From the NCBI GenBank assembly GCA_038521625.1, contig JBCBKP010000014.1:1-64000 (forward strand): a stretch of 64,000 nucleotides of DNA, in the 5' to 3' direction. The notes under the pieces are model-generated. The model was not told the origin of the DNA. It searched no databases and was given only the letters and a program-made list of their open reading frames with translations. Numbering within the stretch: the stretch's first letter is position 1; each line of letters opens with the position of its first letter. Made by a program: the position numbers and the translations under genes. The stretch comes from JBCBKP01 sp038521625 (GTDB lineage: Bacteria > Planctomycetota > Phycisphaerae > Phycisphaerales > UBA1924). This document shows positions 15,989 to 23,568 of the stretch, piece after piece.

Positions 15989-16373
15989 CGGCTCCTCCTT
16001 CATGCGGCTCGGCTGGCCAGACAGCCGGCTCTCCTGGCCAGCTGGCCAGAAAACTGGCCGCACGGCCAGGATGGCGACCGAGCGGCGGTGAGGCAAGCAA
16101 AATCGGACGTCAAGGAGGGTTAAATTGCCGTTTCCGCGCTGAGGGCGACAGTGCCGCTTTCTGTTCGCGCTATGGGAGCTCGTTGCCAAGAGTCTGCAAA
16201 ACCCTAATTTACAGCTATTTACGACGCCTTGGCGCTCGACACGGGAAGGCGGCCGCACCGCTCCGGCGGTCCCGTACGATGGCGGCCGTAATCTCCGATG
16301 CCAGAGCCGGAGGATGCTCGCGTCGGTGTCGCTCGGCGATGAGAGGGGCCTCAGTGCTCGGAGGACAATGCCG
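15989..16373. other. Divergent regulatory region between the DUF2092-like gene and the TetR gene
   Basis: No gene in 385 bp. The left part holds the CTGGCCAG array (separate entry). The AT-richer right part has a possible rightward promoter TTGCCA (16183-16188), 16 nt, TAATTT (16205-16210); on the minus strand TTGACG near 16110 could be a -35 without a good -10. Both promoter calls are weak. Confidence 0.35.
16013..16069. promoter_or_regulatory. Array of CTGGCCAG palindromes, candidate TetR operator
   Basis: Perfect 8-bp palindrome CTGGCCAG at 16013-16020, 16034-16041 and 16042-16049 (the last two abut to form a 16-bp palindrome), plus partial copies CTGGCC at 16054-16059 and GGCCAG at 16064-16069. 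It sits 25-80 bp upstream of the DUF2092-like start and next to a divergent TetR gene, the usual place for an autoregulated TetR operator (inference). Confidence 0.5.
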
Positions 16374-17012
16374 ATGGCCGCACAGCGTGCCGCACTCAGG
16401 GATCGACTCGTTGATGCGGCCGTCGAGCTCTTCGCGATCAACGGGTACCGAGAGACCTCGCTGAGGCAGATCTCGGAGCGCGCCGAGGCGAGCTACGCCA
16501 GCATCCACTATCACTTCGGCTCGAAGCGGGCGCTCTACGACGCGACTCTGGGTGAGTTCCGGCCGGAGGACATGGGCAGGCATTTCCCGCCGGTTCCCGC
16601 GGCGTCGGAGATGACGCGCGAGCAGGCGATCTACCTCTTCCGTCAGATGGTCACGACCTTCGTGACGCTCAACGCACGCATCAGTGAGAACCCGATCGTC
16701 GCGATGTCATACGTGGCGCGGGAGGGATTCCGCGGGGACAAGCCGAACCCGGATTTCTACCGGCGGGTGATCGCACCGGGTCACGAGGCCTGGAAGCGAC
16801 TCGTCAAGGCGATGCGACCGGACATCGATGACGAGAAGACACTCGAGGTGCTTGTCTTCAATCTGATCGGACAGTGCCTGATGGTTCGCATCGGGCGTGG
16901 CGTGCTGCTCAAGAGGCTCAAGCAACGGACTGTCTCGAAGGACGACACGGCGCTGATCGCCGAGTGCATCCTGCAGGTCGCGCTCGTCGGCGTCCAAGAC
17001 GCTGAGCTGTAG
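16374..17012 (+). CDS. TetR-family transcriptional regulator
   Basis: A 212-aa protein. ATG at 16374 is preferred: GGAGG at 16360-16364 gives a 9-nt spacing, whereas ATG at 16368 would leave only 3 nt. The N-terminal DNA-binding domain is clear: AAVELFAINGYRETSLRQIS, then ASIHYHFGSKRALYDA, the TetR recognition helix and Tyr-His-Phe signature. The C-terminal ligand/dimer domain includes FVTLNARISENPIVAMSYV, resembling regulators of the CerR/YbiH type. Divergent from the DUF2092-like operon, with a palindromic array between; it probably represses that operon and itself. Ligand unknown. Confidence 0.85.
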   Translation: MAAQRAALRDRLVDAAVELFAINGYRETSLRQISERAEASYASIHYHFGSKRALYDATLGEFRPEDMGRHFPPVPAASEMTREQAIYLFRQMVTTFVTLNARISENPIVAMSYVAREGFRGDKPNPDFYRRVIAPGHEAWKRLVKAMRPDIDDEKTLEVLVFNLIGQCLMVRIGRGVLLKRLKQRTVSKDDTALIAECILQVALVGVQDAEL

Positions 17013-17066
17013 GCAGGCAGCGAGCTGAGTCCTCGATCGCGCGGGGCTGGCTTCGGGTCACGCCTC

Positions 17067-18191
17067 TCATTCCCAGCATCGGTACCCGTCGCGGGGGAGT
17101 GAATTGTCCATCGCGTGCGCCGTCGCCCACGCCAGCGCGAACGGAGAGAGTGACTCGGCAGTGTCCTCGCGGTTCGTGAGCACGATGACCGACAGTCCCG
17201 CATCGACCGCTCGTATGTACGCCGTGCCCGCGTAGCCGCCGTGCGTGAGCACCCGCATGCCATCTCTGACGACGGCCTGCCATCCGCTGGCGTAGCCCCA
17301 GGTGTCGCAGCTCGCGCCCGTGCTGAAGCTCCGGTTGATCTCCCAGGTCGCCTCGATCGCCGCCGCGTCGATCACGCGCGGATCTGACAGCTCCCGCTCC
17401 CAGAGCATCATGTCATCGAGCGATGACATGACTCCGAAGTGCGACGTCAGTTCGAACTGCCAGACCCTTCGGTTGCGCTCCAGCTTCCCGTCGTGCAGCG
17501 CGTAGCCCTGCGCAGCGTCCGGGACGATCCGGCGTTGGTCCAGGAGATGCGTCTGCGTCATCCCGAGCGGGCCGAAGAAGGTCTCCTCCATGAACTCGGC
17601 GAACGGGCGGCCGGATACTTGCTCTATGACGATGCCGAGCAGGAAGTAGCCCTGATCCGAGTAGTGCCAGTCCGTGCCCGGTTCGGCGACCATCGGCGTC
17701 GCCATCGCCGAGGCGAGCATGTCCTCCCGCGTGTACTCCAGGAGAAAGACCCCGTCGACCGTCCGTTCGAATCGATGCTCGAGACCCGCGGTGTGGGCGA
17801 GGAGCTGGCGGATCGAGATTCCTGCCCAGTCTTCCGGGATGTCTTCGATGAACTTGCCGAGTTTGTCAGAGAGGCTGAGCTCTCCATCGGAGACGAGCGT
17901 CATGATCGCCAGAGCGGTCATTTGCTTGGTCAGCGAGGCGATCTCGAACACCGTCTGCGTCGTCACGGCGGTTTGGCTCGAGATGTCTGCCATGCCGTGG
18001 ACGCTGATGTGTATGGGCTCGCCGTTGCGTGTGACGGCGATCGCGGCGCCGGGGAAGTGCCCCTCTTGCATCAGTGCCTCGATCGTGTCGACGAGACCGT
18101 CGCGGTGACTGTCTTGGCCAGCGTTGATGCTGGCCGATGAGGCCGCGTTGATCAGCAGGGCCAGGCCGAGTGACTTGAAGGCTTGGTTCAT
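17067..18191 (-). CDS. Exported serine hydrolase, beta-lactamase family (class C/esterase-like)
   Basis: A 374-aa protein. ATG at 18191 follows AGGAGG at good spacing and opens a signal peptide (FKSLGLALLINAASSASI). The active-site motifs of the family are present: S86-L-T-K89 (SxxK nucleophile and base), a YSD in HYSDQGYF (Tyr of the YxN motif, with Asp in place of Asn), and HGG in VLTHGGYAG (the KTG-like triad). The GMADISSQ and TDWHYSDQGYFLLG segments are usual for the D-Ala-D-Ala carboxypeptidase/esterase branch. It probably acts on an ester or amide in the periplasm; true beta-lactamase activity is not implied. Monocistronic as far as can be seen. Confidence 0.8.
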   Translation of the reverse strand: MNQAFKSLGLALLINAASSASINAGQDSHRDGLVDTIEALMQEGHFPGAAIAVTRNGEPIHISVHGMADISSQTAVTTQTVFEIASLTKQMTALAIMTLVSDGELSLSDKLGKFIEDIPEDWAGISIRQLLAHTAGLEHRFERTVDGVFLLEYTREDMLASAMATPMVAEPGTDWHYSDQGYFLLGIVIEQVSGRPFAEFMEETFFGPLGMTQTHLLDQRRIVPDAAQGYALHDGKLERNRRVWQFELTSHFGVMSSLDDMMLWERELSDPRVIDAAAIEATWEINRSFSTGASCDTWGYASGWQAVVRDGMRVLTHGGYAGTAYIRAVDAGLSVIVLTNREDTAESLSPFALAWATAHAMDNSLPRDGYRCWE

Positions 18192-18371
18192 GGGACGGCT
18201 TCCTCCTGTTCCCGGGCCGTTCGCTTCTCCGGCTCGCGTCGCGATCTGAGCGGAGAACGCGGCGGCGGCCGTCACGCGAGGTCTGCGGTGGGGATGCGGC
18301 GTGCTCGCACCGCCCGGCCTCTCTGCGGACCGATCGCTCTCGTCGCCGATCAACCTCTGGTGTCAGACCGA

Positions 18372-21300
18372 TCAGCCGCCGGGGACGGCGCGGCCGGGCG
18401 TCCAGGGCACGCCGGCGGCGTCGAGGCGTCGCTCGAGCGCCGGGAGCTCGGTCCGGATCAGGCGGTTCAGCTCGTTCTTGAGCTCTTCGAATCGCTCCTG
18501 CGCGATCGCGAGCGACTGGCGGTGCGTCGCGATCGGCCCGTGCACCGAGAAGTCGGTGCCGAGGGAGACGACCGAGAGCCTCGCAGAGATCGAGACCGGG
18601 CCGGGGTCGTTGGCCATGCCGCGGCGCACGTTGCCGGAGAGCCGCTCCTGCATGTCGGCGACGCGTCGGGACATCGCTCTGACTTCGTCCCCCAGCCGCG
18701 AGCCGTCCACGGTCGAGCGATCGAGCGTCTGGCGGATGGCCTCGAGCCGCCGGCTCGTATCGCCGAGGAGACGGCCGGCGCCGCCGGTGGCTCGCTGCAT
18801 CTCGGCGAGCTGACGGCGGAAGGCGACCGCGTCGCTCGGGCTGGCGCCGGGCAGGGTGCCGCCGTCGTGCAGCGGCTTGACCACGAAGCTCTGCGACTTC
18901 CCGCTGTCGGTCAGCTCGCCGTCGACGCGCGTCGAGAGGTGCACGGTGTAGGTCCCCGGCTCGACGAGCACGCCGTCCTCGGGGTTGCCCATGTCGAAGA
19001 ACTCATCCTCGCGCGCCTGGACCCACGGGTCGGTCGAGGGGTATGTGAGGCTCCAGCTCACGCGGTGGATGCCCTTGGCCGTCGGGCCGGTGAGGTGGCG
19101 GACGACGTCGCCGTCGGCGTCGCGGACGGTGAGCACGACGGCGGGGTCCTCCTCGAGTTCCTCCTCGCGCAGCGCATCCCAGCCGGGGTAGGGCGTGTCG
19201 CCGCCGCGTTCGGCGATGTCTTTCTCACGCTCGGCGCGGGTCTGCTCGCGGGTCTTGAGGTCTTCTTTGAGGTAGTAGGTGAAGGTGGCGCCGAAGTCGG
19301 GGTTGGGCGCGACGAAGAGGTCGTCGCCCTGCGAGGCCTTCGGGCCGTAGCCGAGCGTGCGGCGCGGCACGTACCACCACGCGTCGCGCACGGGGTAGAG
19401 GTCGAGGTTCTGCTCGAGCGATTCGTTCGAGACGTGGCGCAGCGCGGAGTAGTCGTCGAGGATGTAGAAGCCCCGCCCGAACGTTGCGCCGACGAGGTCG
19501 TTCTCGCGGGTCTGGATCGCGAGATCACGGAACGGGATGTTCGGGACGCCGCCGGTGAGCTTGATCCACTTGTCCCCGCCGTCCACGGTGAAGAAGACGC
19601 CGAACTCGGTGCCGAGGAACAGCAGCTCGGGATCGACGTGGTCTTGGACGAGTCGCCAGACGAGGTGGCGGTCGGGCAGATCGCCGCGGATCGAGGTCCA
19701 GGTGCGGCCGCGGTCGGTGCTCTTGAGGACGTACGGCGTGAAGTCGCCGGCCTTGTGGTTGTCGACGCAGACGTAGACGGTGTCGGGGTCGTGGAGGTCG
19801 GCCTTGATGTCGTTGACGAAGTAGAAATCGGGCACGCCCGGCAGCGCGCCGGCGCGGCGCCATGACCTGCCGCCGTTCTCGGTGACGTGGATCAGGCCGT
19901 CGTCGGTGCCGGCGTAGATCAGGCCCGGCTGCCGCGGCGACTCGGAGATGTTCGCGACGGTGCCGTACATGGACATCGCGTAGAGGTCCCAGATGGCGTC
20001 GAAGCTCCAGACGCGGCCCATCATCGGCGCGGCGAGCCGGTCGATGCCGCGCGAGAGGTCGCCGCTGATCGGCGTCCAGGAGTCGCCGCGGTCGTCGCTG
20101 CGCCAGACGCGCTGGCTGGCGAAGTAGAGCCGCGACGGGTCGTTGGGGCTGATGAGGATCGGGGCGTCCCAGTTCCAGCGTTCGGACGGCTCGCCGTCGG
20201 CGGGCTGGGGCTGGATGTAGACGATCTCGCCGGTCTGGCGGTCGTGGCGGACGAGGTTCCCCTGCTGCCACTGCGAGTAGATGATGTCGGGGTTGGTCGG
20301 GTCGATCGCGGGCTGGTGGCCGTCGCCGAAGACGGTGATCATCCAGTCCGAGTTGCGGATGCCGTGCATGTTGTCGGTCCGAGACGGGCCGTGCTGCGTG
20401 GCGTTGTCTTGGGTGCCGCCGACGACGTTGTAGAACGGCTCGTCGTAGTCGACCGAGACCTTGTAGAACTGGGTGACCGGCAGGTTGGCGACGAACTTCC
20501 AGGTCTGGCCAAGGTCCCAGCTCTCGTAGATGCCGCCGTCGGTCCCGGACAGCAGGTAGTTCGGATCGTTCGGATCGAAGGCGAGCGCGTGGTGGTCGGG
20601 GTGCTTGTGGGAGCCGGGGACCTCCTGGAACGTCTTGCCGCCGTCCTCGGTGACGTGCATCCAGACGTCCATCTGATAGACGCGGTCGAGCTTGTGCGGG
20701 CTGGCGAAGATCTCCTGGTAGTAGTGCGGTCCGGTGCCCCCGGAGATGTAGTCGGCGCCCTTGGTCCACGACTCGCCGCCGTCGTGGCTGCGGTAGAAGC
20801 CGCCCTCGCGGTGCGCGAGCTCGATCGTCGCGTAGACGATGTCCGGGTTGATCGGCGAGATATCGAATCCGATCTTGCCCTTGTCCTCGGTCGGGATGCC
20901 GTTGGTTAGCTCGCGCCAGGTGCGGCCGCCGTCGGTGGACTTGTGGATGCCGCTCTCGGGGCCGCCGTTGATCAGGGCCGCGACGTTCCGGAACTTCTGG
21001 TGGGTGACGGCGTAGACGACGTCGGGATCGCGCGGGTCGAGGTGCACCTCGTTGACGCCGGTGTACTCGCCGCCGCCGAGGATCTTGTCCCACGTCTCGC
21101 CGCCGTCGGCCGACTTGTAGAGCCCTCTCTCGCCGCCGGGCGACCAGAGCGGCCCCTGGGCCGCGACGTAGACGGTGTCGGAGTCGCGCGGGTCGATCGC
21201 GATCATCCCGATGTGCTCGGAGTCCTCGAGCCCGACGTTCTCCCAGGACTTACCGCCGTCGCGGCTGCGGTACACGCCGTCGCCGTAGCCGACGTGGCGG

Positions 21301-21683
21301 CCGCTGACGTTCTCGCCGGTCCCGACCCAGACGACCTCGGGGTTGTTGGGGTCGAGCGTGACGCAGCCGATCGAGTAGGACCCCTGGTCGTCGAAGATCG
21401 GGTGCCAGGTCGTGCCGGCGTTCGTTGTCTTCCAGAGGTTGCCGCTGCCGACCGCGACGTACCAGGTGCTCTGGTCGTCCGGATGCACGACGATGTCGGA
21501 GATGCGCCCCGACATCAGCGCCGGGCCGATCGAGCGGAGCTCGAGGCCGGCGAAGGTGCCGGCGCTCATCGGCGCTGCGCTATCGGACCCGGAGTCGTCG
21601 ATCCCGCGCTGCCCCGCGGCGATCGAGCAGCAGAGCGCGATGAGAATCTGGGGCAGCTTGCGGGCGTTCCGTGTGGTTTCCAT
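18372..21683 (-). CDS. Exported VPS10/sortilin-like BNR-repeat protein
   Basis: A 1,103-aa protein. ATG at 21683 (METTRNARKL) leads into a signal peptide; the frame extends to 21719 without better support. The first ~750 residues are a chain of BNR/Asp-box blades with the consensus S-x-D-x-G-x-T-W: KTTNAGTTW, RSRDGGKSW, KSADGGETW, KSTDGGRTW, RSHDGGESW, RSDDRGDSW, KSTDRGRTW. This is the ten-bladed sortilin/xyloglucanase-type propeller. After it come beta-sandwich strands with DGDVVRHL and a C-terminal charged helical region (about 950-1100). The family is often annotated as glycosyl hydrolase, but no catalytic residues can be assigned here. Confidence 0.75.
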   Translation of the reverse strand: METTRNARKLPQILIALCCSIAAGQRGIDDSGSDSAAPMSAGTFAGLELRSIGPALMSGRISDIVVHPDDQSTWYVAVGSGNLWKTTNAGTTWHPIFDDQGSYSIGCVTLDPNNPEVVWVGTGENVSGRHVGYGDGVYRSRDGGKSWENVGLEDSEHIGMIAIDPRDSDTVYVAAQGPLWSPGGERGLYKSADGGETWDKILGGGEYTGVNEVHLDPRDPDVVYAVTHQKFRNVAALINGGPESGIHKSTDGGRTWRELTNGIPTEDKGKIGFDISPINPDIVYATIELAHREGGFYRSHDGGESWTKGADYISGGTGPHYYQEIFASPHKLDRVYQMDVWMHVTEDGGKTFQEVPGSHKHPDHHALAFDPNDPNYLLSGTDGGIYESWDLGQTWKFVANLPVTQFYKVSVDYDEPFYNVVGGTQDNATQHGPSRTDNMHGIRNSDWMITVFGDGHQPAIDPTNPDIIYSQWQQGNLVRHDRQTGEIVYIQPQPADGEPSERWNWDAPILISPNDPSRLYFASQRVWRSDDRGDSWTPISGDLSRGIDRLAAPMMGRVWSFDAIWDLYAMSMYGTVANISESPRQPGLIYAGTDDGLIHVTENGGRSWRRAGALPGVPDFYFVNDIKADLHDPDTVYVCVDNHKAGDFTPYVLKSTDRGRTWTSIRGDLPDRHLVWRLVQDHVDPELLFLGTEFGVFFTVDGGDKWIKLTGGVPNIPFRDLAIQTRENDLVGATFGRGFYILDDYSALRHVSNESLEQNLDLYPVRDAWWYVPRRTLGYGPKASQGDDLFVAPNPDFGATFTYYLKEDLKTREQTRAEREKDIAERGGDTPYPGWDALREEELEEDPAVVLTVRDADGDVVRHLTGPTAKGIHRVSWSLTYPSTDPWVQAREDEFFDMGNPEDGVLVEPGTYTVHLSTRVDGELTDSGKSQSFVVKPLHDGGTLPGASPSDAVAFRRQLAEMQRATGGAGRLLGDTSRRLEAIRQTLDRSTVDGSRLGDEVRAMSRRVADMQERLSGNVRRGMANDPGPVSISARLSVVSLGTDFSVHGPIATHRQSLAIAQERFEELKNELNRLIRTELPALERRLDAAGVPWTPGRAVPGG

Positions 21684-21797
21684 GGCGGCTCCGTAGTGAA
21701 GGGCGAGCGAGCGCCACACGATATCGCGAGTCCGGACCGCGGGCCGTGCGGCTTCCGTGGGGTTCGGGCGTCGCGCGGCCGCGGTCTCGGTCGAGTT

Positions 21798-22844
21798 TCA
21801 GAACTGTCGTTCGAACGTCGTTCCGTTGAGCTTGAAGAGGCCCCTGCCGCCGATCCAGAGATCGCCGCGGTCATCGGTGTAGATCGCGGTGACTTGGTTG
21901 GTCTCGAGGCCGTCGTCTCCGGTGAACTGTCGGAGCGACGTGCCGTCGTAGCGCCAGGCGCCCTGCTCGACGGTGCCGAACCAGATGTTGCCGTCGCGGT
22001 CCTCGCCGATCGAGAAGACGCGGTGCATCGAGGGTTGGCCGGCGGGGGCGTCGCCGGGCAGCGGTGTCGTGGTCCGGCTGCCGCTGCGGGAGTCTCGTCT
22101 GCCGACGCCCTGGGCCTGGGTGAAGTTGATCGTCGTCTCGCCTTCGCGCAGTATGACGCCGATGCCGTTGTTGCCGATCCAGACGCGTCCCTTGCTGTCT
22201 TCAAAGACGCAGCGTGCGTGGAAGTAGCCGGTCTGCTCGGTGTTGCCCATCGTTTCGTCGTTGATCGTTGTGAAACTCGCGCCGTCGTAGCCGATGACCC
22301 CGCCGTACGTGGCGATCCAGATGCGTCCGTCTCGGTGCTGCGCGATGCCGGTCACGGATCCGCCGTTGTCTGTTGGATCTATGCCGGGGAAGGTGTGATA
22401 GCGGAACGTCGTCCCGTCGTAGCGGTAGACGCCGGGCTTCGCCTCGCTCTGTGTCACGCCGATGAAGTTGTCGCCTTTGAACCACAGGTCGTCTGGTCCG
22501 AGGCGCCAGTCGTTCTTCGATCGGTAGTCGCGTTCGGTGTGGCGCGAGATGGTCTCGCCGTCGAAGCGGCTGACTCCGGTCGCCGTCTCGAACCAGACTG
22601 TGCCGTCCTTGCCTTCGAGGATGCTGCGGACCTGGTTGTTGTTCAGGCCGTCGCTCTGGGTGAAGAGTGTCAGGTCTTGGCCGTCGAACCTGTAGACGCC
22701 GCTGCTCCATGTGCCGAACCAGTAGTGCCCGTTGGAGTCTTGAAGGAAGGAGCGGACGACGTGCTCGGGGTTGAGTTCCTGCGCGGCCGCCGGATGGAGG
22801 GCGGCTGTCGAGGCGGCGGCGGCTAGCGCGGATATGCGTCGCAT
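21798..22844 (-). CDS. Exported Reg_prop beta-propeller protein
   Basis: A 348-aa protein; signal peptide MRRISALAAAASTAALHPAAA. The rest consists of two-component-regulator propeller repeats of about 45 residues, each with a D-x-x-G-x-x-W-F/I-G motif: DSNGHYWFGTW, GKDGTVWFET, HRDGRIWIATYGG, DSKGRVWIGNNG, DRDGNIWFGT, DDRGDLWIGG. In Bacteroidetes these blades form the sensor half of hybrid kinases; here the protein ends after the blades with no membrane segment or kinase, so it is a free sensor-like propeller. Located 114 bp upstream of the BNR protein on the same strand; both have tandem propeller blades. Confidence 0.75.
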   Translation of the reverse strand: MRRISALAAAASTAALHPAAAQELNPEHVVRSFLQDSNGHYWFGTWSSGVYRFDGQDLTLFTQSDGLNNNQVRSILEGKDGTVWFETATGVSRFDGETISRHTERDYRSKNDWRLGPDDLWFKGDNFIGVTQSEAKPGVYRYDGTTFRYHTFPGIDPTDNGGSVTGIAQHRDGRIWIATYGGVIGYDGASFTTINDETMGNTEQTGYFHARCVFEDSKGRVWIGNNGIGVILREGETTINFTQAQGVGRRDSRSGSRTTTPLPGDAPAGQPSMHRVFSIGEDRDGNIWFGTVEQGAWRYDGTSLRQFTGDDGLETNQVTAIYTDDRGDLWIGGRGLFKLNGTTFERQF

Positions 22845-22924
22845 GGCCGAGCGTACCGGTCTCGCGCGTCGCGGTTGCGGCCGCTTCGGGGTACATTGGG
22901 TCCGGCCTGATCGCGGAGGATCTC

Positions 22925-23371
22925 ATGCGGTGGCTGCGCTTGATCGGTTGGCTGGCGGTCGTGGCGGCGTCGTGCGGCGTCGCAGGCTGCTCCGGAGACG
23001 GCGGGGGATCTAGGGCGTCGTTGCGCCTGGTCGAGAGCTACATCCGGGCATTCAACGACCACGACCCTGCGGCGATCGGTGGTCTCGCGGCCGAGGACGT
23101 GGCTTGGCATTACGTCGCTGGCGACGAGCTCGCGACGGAGTCTCGCGGTCGCGGATCGCTCGTAGAAGGCATGACAGGGTACTTCGAGTCGTTGCCGATG
23201 GTTCGGGCGGAGCTCGAGCACGTGCACGCGGAGGGCTCGTTCGCGGTGGGTCGCGAACGCTTGTTCTGGCGGGACTCGGGAGGCGCGGAGCGTTCGCAGG
23301 CGGCGTACGCCGTGTACGAGATCCGCGACGGTCTGCTGCGGAACGTCTGGTACTTCCCGGCGGAGCCGTGA
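22925..23371 (+). CDS. Lipoprotein with SnoaL/NTF2-like domain
   Basis: A 148-aa protein; ATG at 22925 with GGAGGA just upstream. The signal peptide ends in a good lipobox VAGC (C22). The mature part is a cone-shaped NTF2 fold: SLRLVESYIRAFNDHDPAAI, then LAAEDVAWHYVAG and the closing YEIRDGLLRNVWYF. Such SnoaL-like domains bind small hydrophobic ligands or act as isomerases; no function can be assigned. The gene is divergent from the Reg_prop gene (80 bp apart). Confidence 0.7.
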   Translation: MRWLRLIGWLAVVAASCGVAGCSGDGGGSRASLRLVESYIRAFNDHDPAAIGGLAAEDVAWHYVAGDELATESRGRGSLVEGMTGYFESLPMVRAELEHVHAEGSFAVGRERLFWRDSGGAERSQAAYAVYEIRDGLLRNVWYFPAEP

Positions 23372-23568
23372 TGTCTGGTTCGCCTCCGGGCGTTGCTCTT
23401 GGATCGTGCTCAGTCTCTCGTAGCGCCACGCCCGCGCGCACTGCCATCGGCGTTTGGTGAACGAGTCGTTCGGGTTCGTGCTGCGCGATCCTCTGCGAAG
23501 GCGCTCGGCCGGGGCTCGCGTGCGGCGATTCGCGGCGCGTCGGTCGCCCTCGTCCGCGAGATTCGGCC

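Noticed and set aside
16004..16441. N-terminal extension of the DUF2092-like frame to 16441
   Set aside because: Would translate the palindrome array and part of the divergent TetR coding region and put the signal peptide internally; GGAGGAG supports ATG at 15988.
20943..22826. 627-aa open frame on the plus strand
   Set aside because: Antisense to two clear propeller genes; repetitive Val/Asp/Ala composition, no signal peptide or motif.
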